Origin: Gandjariella thermophila
GTDB lineage: Bacteria > Actinomycetota > Actinomycetes > Mycobacteriales > Pseudonocardiaceae
DNA length: 64,000 bases
Reading direction: 5' to 3'
NCBI RefSeq assembly: GCF_005405885.1
Contig: NZ_BJFL01000004.1
Location: forward strand, 248,001-312,000
This document shows, piece after piece, positions 19,793-27,557 of the stretch; the stretch's first letter is position 1, and every line of letters starts with the position of its first letter. A program made the position numbers and the translations under genes. Below the pieces are notes generated by a model. The model saw only the letters and a list, made by a program, of their open reading frames with translations. It did not search any database and was not told the DNA's origin.

Positions 19793-20636
19793 GGCGCGGG
19801 CTCCCTTCCGGCAGGTACGCCGTGTACGCATCGAGGACGGGAAGCACCTCGTCGCGCGGCCCGGCCGGCACCCGCAGCACCACCTCGCCCAGGCCGAGTC
19901 CGGCGTAGTAGTCCAGTTTCGCCGGGGTCGGTTCCACCCCGAACGGGATCACGGTGAGCGTGGCCGGGTCCCGGCCGGCGGCCTCGGCGGCGCGGTGCAG
20001 CGCGGGCAGCGCGTCCCGCACCCCGGACCCGCCGATCGGCAGCCACCCGTCGGCGTACTCGGCGACGTGCCGGAACAGCGTCGCCCCCGGAGCACCGCCG
20101 ATCAGCACCGGTGGCCCGGGCGCCGGCTTGGGCCAGGACCAGCTCGGCGCGAAGCGGACGAACTCGCCGCGGTAGCCGGCCACGTCCTCGCGCCACAGCG
20201 CGCGCATGGCCAGCACGTGCTCGCGCGCCCGCGCCCGGCGGGTGGCCGGGTCGACGCCGTGGTCGGCCATCTCCTCGCGGTTCCAGCCGAACCCGATGCC
20301 GAGCACGAACCGGCCGCCGGAGACGCGGTCCAGGGTGGCGATCGCCTTGGCGGTAACGATCGGCTCCCGCTGCGCCGGCAGGCACACCCCGGTGCCGAGC
20401 CGGATGGTGCTGGTGACGGCCGCGGCGGCGGACAGCGCGACGAGCGGGTCCAGCGTCCGCGCGTAGTCCTCGGGCAGCACGTCCACCCCGGTCGGTGGCG
20501 GGCTCTCCCGGCTGACCGGGATGTGCGTGTGTTCCGGCAGGAACAGCGAGGCGAAGCCGCGGTCCTCCGCCTCCCGGGCCAGCTCGACCGGTGACATGGT
20601 CCGGTCGGTGGCGAAGATGGTGACGCCCAGCCGCAT
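19779..20636 (-). CDS. LLM-class F420-dependent oxidoreductase
   Basis: 285-aa luciferase-like monooxygenase fold protein starting MRLGVTIFATDRTMSPVELA. Characteristic pieces are FLPEHTHIPVSRESPPP, GTGVCLPAQREP, and FVLGIGFGWNREEM. The subgroup (TIGR03619-like) usually uses coenzyme F420. The ATG overlaps the upstream CMD-like gene stop (TGATG) and the following frameshifted gene overlaps its own end. The KstR-type boxes upstream place this operon in the steroid regulon; the substrate is unknown. Confidence 0.8.
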   Translation of the reverse strand: MRLGVTIFATDRTMSPVELAREAEDRGFASLFLPEHTHIPVSRESPPPTGVDVLPEDYARTLDPLVALSAAAAVTSTIRLGTGVCLPAQREPIVTAKAIATLDRVSGGRFVLGIGFGWNREEMADHGVDPATRRARAREHVLAMRALWREDVAGYRGEFVRFAPSWSWPKPAPGPPVLIGGAPGATLFRHVAEYADGWLPIGGSGVRDALPALHRAAEAAGRDPATLTVIPFGVEPTPAKLDYYAGLGLGEVVLRVPAGPRDEVLPVLDAYTAYLPEGSPRHARA

Positions 20637-20872
20637 CAGCCGCTCCCCTGGTTCGTCTCGGCGGGCGGTTGCTCGCCGAGGATCTTCTCGATCCGCATGG
20701 TCAGCTTCGTGCCCAGCGGCCACCCCACGTAGTGGGTGAGGAACAGGCCGATCTCGCGCAGTTGCTCGGCGTCCAACTCGCCGCCCGCCAGCGCGGCCCG
20801 GACCTGGATGTCGGCCACGTCGACCAGCCCCTGCGCGGCCAGCGCGCCGAGCAGCAGCAGACTAGAGTCCAT
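20636..20872 (-). CDS. Short carboxymuconolactone decarboxylase-like protein
   Basis: 78 aa. The segment LREIGLFLTHYVGWPLGTKL matches the C-terminal helix pair of the gamma-CMD family (HYxGWP), but no CxxC is present and the domain is about half the usual length. ATG 20872 is used; translation of the LLM gene is coupled through TGATG. First gene of the leftward operon behind two KstR-type boxes. It could be a structural partner of the LLM enzyme rather than an enzyme itself. Confidence 0.65.
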   Translation of the reverse strand: MDSSLLLLGALAAQGLVDVADIQVRAALAGGELDAEQLREIGLFLTHYVGWPLGTKLTMRIEKILGEQPPAETNQGSG

Positions 20873-20900
20873 CAATACTCACCGGCAAGGGATCGAAGAG

Positions 20901-20914
20901 TAGAACCCGTTTCG
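20901..20914. promoter_or_regulatory. KstR-type operator upstream of the CMD-LLM operon
   Basis: TAGAACCCGTTTCG has the outer T and full AACnnGTT core. It lies 29 nt upstream of the leftward operon start. Confidence 0.65.
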
Positions 20915-20956
20915 TGCCCTCGGCGCGAACGCCGTTGACACAAGGTATCGAAACCG

Positions 20957-20970
20957 TGGAACGTGTTCTA
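20957..20970. promoter_or_regulatory. Perfect KstR-type operator upstream of the thioesterase gene
   Basis: TGGAACGTGTTCTA fits TnnAACnnGTTnnA completely, 32 nt before the thioesterase ATG; in the divergent region it could also act leftward. Confidence 0.8.
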
Positions 20971-21001
20971 CATCTGGCGGCGGGCGGAAGGAACGGGTGA
21001 C

Positions 21002-21652
21002 ATGGCGGCGAGCGCGCGTACCACGGAAGATGATCGGCGGCGGGTGCCGGTGCTCGCCGAGGTGCCGGCGGAGCGGCGGGAACTGGCCGCCCGGGTCCGG
21101 GAACTGGTCGAGGAGATCGTGCACACCGACGCGCCCGCCGCCGACCTGCTGACCGCCGCCGAGTGGATCGCCGGCGCCACCGCGCTGCTGCGCACCGCCC
21201 GGCGGGACCGGCCGATGCTGCTCGCCCACGACGGCGGCTACCAGGTCAGCATGCACAGCCCGGTGGAGGGCCCGGGAAACCCGCTCGCGCCACCGATGAC
21301 CGGCCTGGTGGCCGCGGACGGCGAGATGCGCGCCACCGCCGTGCTCAGCGGCGCGTACGAGGGACCGCCCGGCCGGGTACACGGCGGCTGGGTGGCCGCG
21401 CTGCTGGACCACGCTGTGGGCCGGGCGGTGGCGTGCGCCGGGCTGCCCGCGATGACCGTGTCGCTGACCGTGGACTACCGGCGCGGCACCCCCTACGGCG
21501 TGCCGCTCACCGTCCGCGCGCGGTTCACCGGTAGCGAGGGCCGCCGGGTCTTCGCCACCGGGGAGATCGTCGCGGACGGCGAGGTCACCGCCGAGGCGTC
21601 GGCGATCCTGGTCGCCATCCGCGGGCTGCCGGCCAGCACCCAGGACGGGTAG
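21002..21652 (+). CDS. Hotdog-fold acyl-CoA thioesterase (PaaI-like)
   Basis: 216-aa protein with a helical N-terminus and a C-terminal hotdog domain: GRVHGGWVAALLDHAVGRAV is the signature helix and DGEVTAEASAILV the last strand. Likely hydrolyses a steroid-derived or short acyl-CoA (inferred from the KstR-type box directly upstream). ATG 21002 is chosen over an upstream in-frame ATG because GGAAGG precedes it and the upstream frame would run through the operator. Confidence 0.75.
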   Translation: MAASARTTEDDRRRVPVLAEVPAERRELAARVRELVEEIVHTDAPAADLLTAAEWIAGATALLRTARRDRPMLLAHDGGYQVSMHSPVEGPGNPLAPPMTGLVAADGEMRATAVLSGAYEGPPGRVHGGWVAALLDHAVGRAVACAGLPAMTVSLTVDYRRGTPYGVPLTVRARFTGSEGRRVFATGEIVADGEVTAEASAILVAIRGLPASTQDG

Positions 21653-21655
21653 GCA

Positions 21656-22867
21656 TCAGTGAGGTGATCCCACGGTGACGGTGAGCGTGCCGGGCTGGGC
21701 GGACTGCACCTTCCCCTCGAAGTCCACCCCGTCGGGGTGCACGTCGTCGTACGGGAAGGCGTAGCCCAGCCCGTCGGGCAGCGTGGCGTGCACGATCCGG
21801 GCGTAGTGGTTGGTCGCCGGCTCCCGGTAGAACGTGGCCGGGTTCTCCCCGGTCGGCTGCCTTGCGTTGACCAGCAGCGTGGTGCGGTTGAACGCGGCGG
21901 CCAGCCGGGCGCTGAGGTTGCCCATCTCGTCGTTGCCGGTGGTGAACGGCGGCTGGCTGCAACTGAACACCGCCGGCGTGGACGGCTTGGCGAAGCCGCC
22001 GACCCCCGGGAAGGTGAGCGTGCCGTTCGACACCCGGCCGGTGACCGTGCCCCAGCCGGACTGCGTGTCGATGACCAGGTCGGTGCCGGCGTAGTGCTGC
22101 CACACCGCGTCGATGTAGCCGTCCAGGTACCCGGCGAACAGCGAGCCGTCCGCGGCGATGGCCTGGTTCGGGCTGAGCGCGCGCAGCGGCCGGTCGTCCG
22201 GGCCGTTGACGACGAGCTTCGCCCAGTCGCCGCCCTGGGCGCGCAACGCGCCGCACACGGTGTCCAGGCCGCCCCGCGGCAGCCCGCGCACCACCTGGGT
22301 GCCCTGCGGAGTCTCCAGGGAGAGCGCGATCGGCAGCGAGACGAGGTCGACGAAGCTGATGTTGGCGTAGAGCTGTGTGGTGTCGTAGGTCAGCTCGCAG
22401 AAGCCCCAACTGACGTCGATGTTCGGATCGGAGCGGTTGGTCGCCGAGGGCATCACGATCGCCGGGCCGGGATTGACCAGGAAGGTGAGCTTCTTGCCCA
22501 CGGAGAACCAGATCCGGCCGCCGACCAGGTGCGGAACGGCGATCGTGCGGGCCGGGCCGCCGGTGCCGCCCAGCGCGATCGCGCAGTCCACGTCCAGCGG
22601 CGCGCCCGGCGCGGGGGGCGACGGCGGGTGGTAGACGGTGCGGCCGTCCGCGCGCAGCAGCATCCACGCGTTGCCGTTGCTCGGGTCCTGGCCGGTGACG
22701 TAGGCGTAGACGGTGTCCGACCCGGTTTCGTTGGCCAGCGCCACGGTCAGCGTGCCCGGGGTGTCCGCGGCGGCCAGCGGTATGCCGGGGGATCCGGCCG
22801 ACGGCCGGCCCAGCGTGGTGACCAGGGCGGCCGCGGAGGCGCCGAGGAAGTTCCTGCGGGTGATCAC
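21656..22867 (-). CDS. Secreted GH64 beta-1,3-glucanase (laminaripentaose-producing type)
   Basis: 403-aa exported glycoside hydrolase. The N-terminus ITRRNFLGASAAALVTTL is a twin-arginine signal. The catalytic region carries WGFCELTYDTTQLYANIS and SFVDLVSLPIAL, holding the Glu and Asp used by GH64 enzymes. No carbohydrate-binding module is seen. The GTG at 22867 begins the Tat signal. Its function (cleaving laminarin or fungal/yeast glucan) is unrelated to sterols, yet the gene lies between the thioesterase and a KstD-like gene; a CebR-like operator upstream suggests separate sugar control. Confidence 0.85.
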   Translation of the reverse strand: MITRRNFLGASAAALVTTLGRPSAGSPGIPLAAADTPGTLTVALANETGSDTVYAYVTGQDPSNGNAWMLLRADGRTVYHPPSPPAPGAPLDVDCAIALGGTGGPARTIAVPHLVGGRIWFSVGKKLTFLVNPGPAIVMPSATNRSDPNIDVSWGFCELTYDTTQLYANISFVDLVSLPIALSLETPQGTQVVRGLPRGGLDTVCGALRAQGGDWAKLVVNGPDDRPLRALSPNQAIAADGSLFAGYLDGYIDAVWQHYAGTDLVIDTQSGWGTVTGRVSNGTLTFPGVGGFAKPSTPAVFSCSQPPFTTGNDEMGNLSARLAAAFNRTTLLVNARQPTGENPATFYREPATNHYARIVHATLPDGLGYAFPYDDVHPDGVDFEGKVQSAQPGTLTVTVGSPH

Positions 22868-22908
22868 GGTTCGACCCCTTCGACGTCGTTGTCTCGGATC
22901 GACGTCTA

Positions 22909-22922
22909 TGGGAGCGCTCTCA
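22909..22922. promoter_or_regulatory. CebR/LacI-family operator upstream of the glucanase gene
   Basis: TGGGAGCGCTCTCA differs at one base from the streptomycete CebR palindrome TGGGAGCGCTCCCA. It lies 42 nt upstream of the GTG start, suggesting glucan-oligosaccharide-responsive repression. Confidence 0.7.
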
Positions 22923-22972
22923 CGGCCGGCCGGGCAAGCCGGCGTTCGACGGGCGCGGTACATCCGAACGGC

Positions 22973-24577
22973 TCACGCCGATGGTCGGCCGGCGGCGGTC
23001 GCCACGGCGCGGCCGGCGCGGCGGCCGGAGAACACGCAGTCCGCGATGGACAGTCCGCTCACGTACGACTCCGAACACACCCCGACGGCGTTGCGGCCGG
23101 CCGCGTACAGCCCGGGGACCACGGTGCCGTCCTCCCGGGTGACCGCCCCGGACTCCTCGTCCACGGTGAGCCCGCCCAGGGTGATCATCGGGCAGGGGTA
23201 GCCGCGCCGGGTGCGCAGCGAGCAGTCGAACGCGTAGAACGGCGGCCGCGCCAGTGGGTGCACGTGGTCCGGGTCCTTGCCCATCGCGTCCCGCTCCCCC
23301 GCGCGGGCCGCGGCGTTGTACGCGTCCAGGGTGGCGCGCAGGCCGCCGGCGTCGATGCCGGCGCGCCGGGCCAGCTCCTCCAGGCTGTCCGCCTTAACGT
23401 GGCCTACGGTGAACAGGTACGTGGCCTGCAACCGCTGGAACCACAGCGTCTGCTCGGGTAGCTGCCGCCTGGCCTCGCGCAGGATGCGCTGGTCCACGAC
23501 CAGGTACGCGTGGCCGCCGTGGTGGTTGACGATCCGGTCGCCGACGGTAGCTCCGTAGAGCATCTCGTTGCACACCCGCCGCCCGTCCCGGTCCACCAGC
23601 ACGCCCTCGACCAGTGCCAGCGGCGGGTTGTAGAACCGCCAGGCGGACACCCGGTGCATCTGCCCGGTGCCGCCGCCCGCGCGCTGGCCGAGCCGGATGC
23701 CGGTGCCGTCGTCGCCGATCGTGCCGAGTGCGGAACCCGCGCGGTAGGCGGGCGCGTGCGCGGCGAGCATCCTGCGGTTGAACACGAACCCGCCCGCGGC
23801 GAGCACCACGCCGCGCCGCGCCCGCACCCGGTACGGCACCGCGTAACGGTCCTCGATCCGGCGCAGCGGCCGGTCCAGCAGCTTGCCGGCGGGCCGGAAG
23901 TAGATGTTCAGCTTGCGGTTGGCCCGGGACAGCAGCCGGTGCATCGCGCGCGCCGCGCCGGGTGGGACACGCCGGCAGGCGACGCCGACCACCCGGCCGG
24001 TCTCGTCGGTGACCAGGTCGGTCGCCGCGGTCTGGGTGGACACCCGGACACCACGCCGCCGCGCGGCGGCCAGCAGCCTTGCCGCCAGCACCTTGCCCGA
24101 GGTGCCCCGGCCGCGCACCCGGTGCCCGCGCGGTGCCGGGGCCGCCTTGTCCGCGTACGGCGGGGCCAGCTCGTTGCCGGAGTAGTAGAGGTAGTGGCGG
24201 TTGGTCGGGTAGGACGTCTTGTACGGGCACAGGCTTGCCTCGAACGGCACGCCGTGCGACTCCAGCCAGGCCAGGTTGGCCACGCTGTCCGCGCAGAACC
24301 GGCGCAGCGTCGCCTCGGACACCACGTCGCCGGTCTCCAGCCGCAGGTAGTCGAGCATCGCGTCGACGGTGTCGTCGAACCCGGCCTGTTCCTGGTAGGG
24401 CGTGCCGCCGCCGGCGTAGACGATGCCGCCGCTGATCGCGGTGGCGCCGCCGCCGCCGTAGCGGTCGATCGCGAGCACGTTCGCGCCGTGCTCGGCGGCC
24501 TCGATCGCCGCGCAGGCGCCGGCACCGCCGAAGCCGATCACGACCACGTCGGCCGCGTCGTCCCACTGCTGCTCCAT
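22973..24577 (-). CDS. KstD-like FAD-dependent dehydrogenase
   Basis: 534-aa flavoprotein of the fumarate reductase/3-ketosteroid dehydrogenase group. FAD site VVVIGFGGAGACAAIEAAE at the N-terminus; GGGGATAISGG follows; the C-terminal FAD contact is PGLYAAGRNAVG...SYVSGLS. It lacks the YSDYYPE and YAGAGATIG tyrosine blocks of classical KstD and instead has YPTNRHYLYYSGNE. Start at ATG 24577 after GAGGG. It follows hsaF by 10 nt, so it belongs to the hsaE-G-F operon and probably acts on a steroid ketone; 4- versus 1-dehydrogenase specificity cannot be read. Confidence 0.78.
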   Translation of the reverse strand: MEQQWDDAADVVVIGFGGAGACAAIEAAEHGANVLAIDRYGGGGATAISGGIVYAGGGTPYQEQAGFDDTVDAMLDYLRLETGDVVSEATLRRFCADSVANLAWLESHGVPFEASLCPYKTSYPTNRHYLYYSGNELAPPYADKAAPAPRGHRVRGRGTSGKVLAARLLAAARRRGVRVSTQTAATDLVTDETGRVVGVACRRVPPGAARAMHRLLSRANRKLNIYFRPAGKLLDRPLRRIEDRYAVPYRVRARRGVVLAAGGFVFNRRMLAAHAPAYRAGSALGTIGDDGTGIRLGQRAGGGTGQMHRVSAWRFYNPPLALVEGVLVDRDGRRVCNEMLYGATVGDRIVNHHGGHAYLVVDQRILREARRQLPEQTLWFQRLQATYLFTVGHVKADSLEELARRAGIDAGGLRATLDAYNAAARAGERDAMGKDPDHVHPLARPPFYAFDCSLRTRRGYPCPMITLGGLTVDEESGAVTREDGTVVPGLYAAGRNAVGVCSESYVSGLSIADCVFSGRRAGRAVATAAGRPSA

Positions 24578-24587
24578 CGGGGTTCCC

Positions 24588-25631
24588 TCAGGCACTCGCG
24601 GCGGCTTCCCGCCGCAGTTCCAGCGCGATGTCGATGAGCTGGTCCTCCTGGCCGCCGACCAGCTTGCGCGCCCCGGCCCGGATGAGGATCTCCGCGCCGG
24701 ACACGCCGTAGCGTTCGGCCTGGTGGTAGGCGTGCTTGAGGAAGCTGGAGTACACCCCGGCGTAGCCCATCATCAGCGCCAGCCGGTCCAGCCGGCACTC
24801 CTCGGGCATGGCCGGGCGGACCACGTCCTCGGCCGCGTCGACGATCCGGAAGAAGTCCACTCCGGTGCGGATGCCGAGCTTGTCGCACACCCCGACCAGC
24901 GCCTCGACCGGGGTGTTGCCCGCGCCGGCACCGAACCGGCGGGTGCTGCCGTCGATCTGCACCGCGCCGGCCCGGGCCGCGATGATCGAGTTGGCCACCG
25001 CCACGTCGAGGTTCTCGTGCCCGTGGAAGCCGATCTGCGCGTCGTCGCCGAGTTCCGCGGCGATCGCCTCGACCCGCTCGCCCACCTGCTCCAGCACCAG
25101 CGCGCCCGCCGAGTCGACCACGTACACGCACTGGCAGCCGGCGTCCACCATGATCCGGGCCTGCTTGGCCAGCACCTCCGGCGGCTGGGAGTGCGCCATC
25201 ATCAGGAACCCGACGGTCTCCAGGCCGAGGTCCCTGGCCAGCCCGAAGTGCTGCACCGCGACGTCGGCCTCGGTGCAGTGGGTGGCGATCCGGCACACCG
25301 AGGCGCCGTTGTCCCGGGCGATGGCGATGTCCTCCTTGACCCCGACGCCGGGCAGCATCAGCACCGCGATCTTCGCCTGCCTGGCGGTCTCCGCGGCGAT
25401 GGTGATGAGCTCCTGCTCGGGGGTGCGGCTGAAGCCGTAGTTGAACGACGAGCCGCCCAGCCCGTCGCCGTGGGTCACCTCGATCACCGGCACCCCGGCA
25501 CCGTCCAGCGCGGCCACGATCGCACGCACCTCGTCCGCGGTGAACTGGTGCCGCTTGTGGTGCGAGCCGTCCCGCAGCGAGGTGTCGGTGATCCGGATGT
25601 CCAGCGTGTCGGAGAACGTCTTCGGCAGCAT
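24588..25631 (-). CDS. hsaF: 4-hydroxy-2-oxohexanoate/oxovalerate aldolase HsaF
   Basis: 347-aa class II pyruvate aldolase of the HMGL/DRE-TIM type splitting 4-hydroxy-2-oxohexanoate to pyruvate and propanal. [16 protein letters not shown] carries the catalytic Arg/Asp/His, and the metal ligands are in [15 protein letters not shown]. The C-terminal communication domain that contacts HsaG is present. ATG 25631 is preceded by GAGGAG. It follows hsaG by 17 nt. Confidence 0.93.
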   Translation of the reverse strand: MLPKTFSDTLDIRITDTSLRDGSHHKRHQFTADEVRAIVAALDGAGVPVIEVTHGDGLGGSSFNYGFSRTPEQELITIAAETARQAKIAVLMLPGVGVKEDIAIARDNGASVCRIATHCTEADVAVQHFGLARDLGLETVGFLMMAHSQPPEVLAKQARIMVDAGCQCVYVVDSAGALVLEQVGERVEAIAAELGDDAQIGFHGHENLDVAVANSIIAARAGAVQIDGSTRRFGAGAGNTPVEALVGVCDKLGIRTGVDFFRIVDAAEDVVRPAMPEECRLDRLALMMGYAGVYSSFLKHAYHQAERYGVSGAEILIRAGARKLVGGQEDQLIDIALELRREAAASA

Positions 25632-25648
25632 GGCATCTCCTCGCGGCG

Positions 25649-26560
25649 TCACACCGTGGCGGTGGCGGTGGCCAGGGTCCGGGCGATCTCCTCGCCCACC
25701 TTGGTCGCGGCGGCGGTCATGATGTCCAGGTTTCCCGAGTACGGCGGGAGGAAGTCGCCGGCGCCCTCAACCTCCACGAAGATCGAGACCCGGGCGAGCC
25801 CGCCGCTGGTCTCCGACGGCGGGTCGAACTGCGGGTCGGCCAGTAGCCGGTAGCCGGGCACGTAGCCGGCGATGTCGGCGACCATCCGGTGGACCGAGTC
25901 GGCCACCGCGTCCGTGTCGGCGTCGGCGGGGACGGCGCAGAAGATGGTGTCCCGCATGATCATCGGCGGTTCGGCCGGGTTCAGGATGATGATCGCCTTG
26001 CCGTGCTCGGCGCCGCCGATCACCTCGATACCCCGGCCGGTGGTCTTGGTGAACTCGTCGATGTTCGCCCGGGTGCCCGGCCCGGCGGACACCGAGGCCA
26101 CCGAGGCGACGATCTCCGCGTACGGCACCGGCACCACCCGGGAGACGGCGTGCACCATCGGGATGGTGGCCTGCCCGCCGCAGGTGATCAGGTTGACGTT
26201 GGGCGCGTCCAGGTGCTCGCCGAGGTTGACCGGGGGCACCACGTACGGGCCGACGGCCGCCGGGGTCAGGTCCACCGCCCGGATGCCGGCCTCGGCGTAG
26301 CACGGCGCGTTGGCCCGGTGCACGGAAGCCGAGGTGGCCTCGAACACCAGGTCCGGCCGATCGTCCCGGGCAAGCAACCAGTCCACGCCGTCCGCGGTGG
26401 TTTCCAACCCGAGCTTGGCGGCGCGGGCCAGCCCCTCGCTGGCCGGGTCGATGCCGACCATCCACCTCGGCTCGACGAACTCCGAGCGCAGCAGCTTGTA
26501 CAGCAGGTCGGTGCCGATGTTTCCCGACCCGACGATCGCCGCCGATACCCGCTTACTCAT
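25649..26560 (-). CDS. hsaG: Acylating acetaldehyde/propanal dehydrogenase HsaG
   Basis: 303-aa NAD-dependent CoA-acylating dehydrogenase converting propanal from HsaF to propanoyl-CoA through an enzyme channel. Rossmann motif [15 protein letters not shown], catalytic Cys127 in [12 protein letters not shown], and [16 protein letters not shown] are diagnostic. The start overlaps the hsaE stop (ATGA). Confidence 0.94.
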   Translation of the reverse strand: MSKRVSAAIVGSGNIGTDLLYKLLRSEFVEPRWMVGIDPASEGLARAAKLGLETTADGVDWLLARDDRPDLVFEATSASVHRANAPCYAEAGIRAVDLTPAAVGPYVVPPVNLGEHLDAPNVNLITCGGQATIPMVHAVSRVVPVPYAEIVASVASVSAGPGTRANIDEFTKTTGRGIEVIGGAEHGKAIIILNPAEPPMIMRDTIFCAVPADADTDAVADSVHRMVADIAGYVPGYRLLADPQFDPPSETSGGLARVSIFVEVEGAGDFLPPYSGNLDIMTAAATKVGEEIARTLATATATV

Positions 26561-27354
26561 GTCTCTCCCCGATCGAAGGTCAGCGACACCGCGCCGAGGC
26601 CGGCGAACTCGGCGCGGAAGGCGTCACCCGGCCGCACGTCGATGGCCCTGGTGCAGGATCCGGGCAGCACCACGTTCCCGGCTTCGAGCCGGACGCCGAA
26701 CCCGGCGACCTTGCGGGCCAGCCAGGCGACCGCGGTCACCGGGTTGCCCAGCACCGCGTCCGAACGTCCCTCGGCGACCCGCTCGGCACCCCGCCACAGC
26801 ACCGCGTCGATGCCGCAGACGTCCACATCGGACGGTGGTACCCGGCCCCGGCCCAGGACGAACGCGGCGGACGAGGCGTTGTCCGCGACGGTGTCCGGCA
26901 GGCTGATCCGCCAGTCCCGGATCCGGCTGTCGATCAGCTCGATCGCGGGAGCCAGCGCCCCGGTGGCGGCCAGCACGTCGTCCTCGGTGCAGCCGTCGCC
27001 GGGCAGGTCGCGGCCGAGCACGAAGGCGACCTCCACCTCGACGCGCGGGTAGCAGAACCGGTCGACCGGGACGGGGGTGTCCTCGGACAGTTCCATGTCG
27101 GCGAGCAGGTGGCCGTAGTCGGGCTCGTCCACGCCCATCATCTGCTGCATGGCCTTCGACGACAGCCCGACCTTGTGGCCGACCACCCGGGCGCCGCCGG
27201 CCACCCGGCGCCGGATGTTGACCAGTTGGATCTCGTAGGCGTCCACCACGTCCATCGCCGGGAACTTCGTCACCAGCGGCTCGATGGGCGTGCGGTTCCG
27301 CTCGGCGGTGCGCAGCGCCTCCGCGGCCGTCGCCCGCTCCTCAGCGCTGAGCAC
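26557..27354 (-). CDS. hsaE: 2-hydroxyhexa-2,4-dienoate hydratase HsaE
   Basis: 265-aa hydratase of the MhpD/fumarylacetoacetase-like fold. [20 protein letters not shown] and the metal-binding [14 protein letters not shown] are typical; the C-terminus has [15 protein letters not shown]. The GTG at 27354 is used because GAGGGA lies 8 nt upstream and the length then matches the mycobacterial enzyme (about 261 aa). First gene of hsaE-G-F, divergent from kstD. Confidence 0.92.
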   Translation of the reverse strand: MLSAEERATAAEALRTAERNRTPIEPLVTKFPAMDVVDAYEIQLVNIRRRVAGGARVVGHKVGLSSKAMQQMMGVDEPDYGHLLADMELSEDTPVPVDRFCYPRVEVEVAFVLGRDLPGDGCTEDDVLAATGALAPAIELIDSRIRDWRISLPDTVADNASSAAFVLGRGRVPPSDVDVCGIDAVLWRGAERVAEGRSDAVLGNPVTAVAWLARKVAGFGVRLEAGNVVLPGSCTRAIDVRPGDAFRAEFAGLGAVSLTFDRGET

Positions 27355-27404
27355 CGCAACTCCCTCGGTCGCACCCCGCACCCACCGGCGCCTCCACCAA
27401 GACG

Positions 27405-27418
27405 TGTAACAGGTTCCT
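27405..27418. promoter_or_regulatory. KstR-type operator upstream of hsaE
   Basis: TGTAACAGGTTCCT has outer T and the AACnnGTT core; the last base deviates. It is 51 nt upstream of the hsaE GTG. Confidence 0.65.
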
Positions 27419-27484
27419 CAAGCTATCCAACCGTTCCGGGGGAACACTGTCTATGGGAACCGTAGCATTTCACGGCGACTGAAC

Positions 27485-27498
27485 TATAACCTGTTTCA
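27485..27498. promoter_or_regulatory. Perfect KstR-type operator upstream of kstD
   Basis: TATAACCTGTTTCA fits the consensus exactly, 59 nt upstream of the kstD ATG. It is embedded in a 19-bp block identical to that upstream of kshB. Confidence 0.82.
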
Positions 27499-27557
27499 GT
27501 CGTACCGAGCCCGGGAGTTTCCATGATCGGCGCAAGCCGTCGAGGCAAGGAGGTGCC

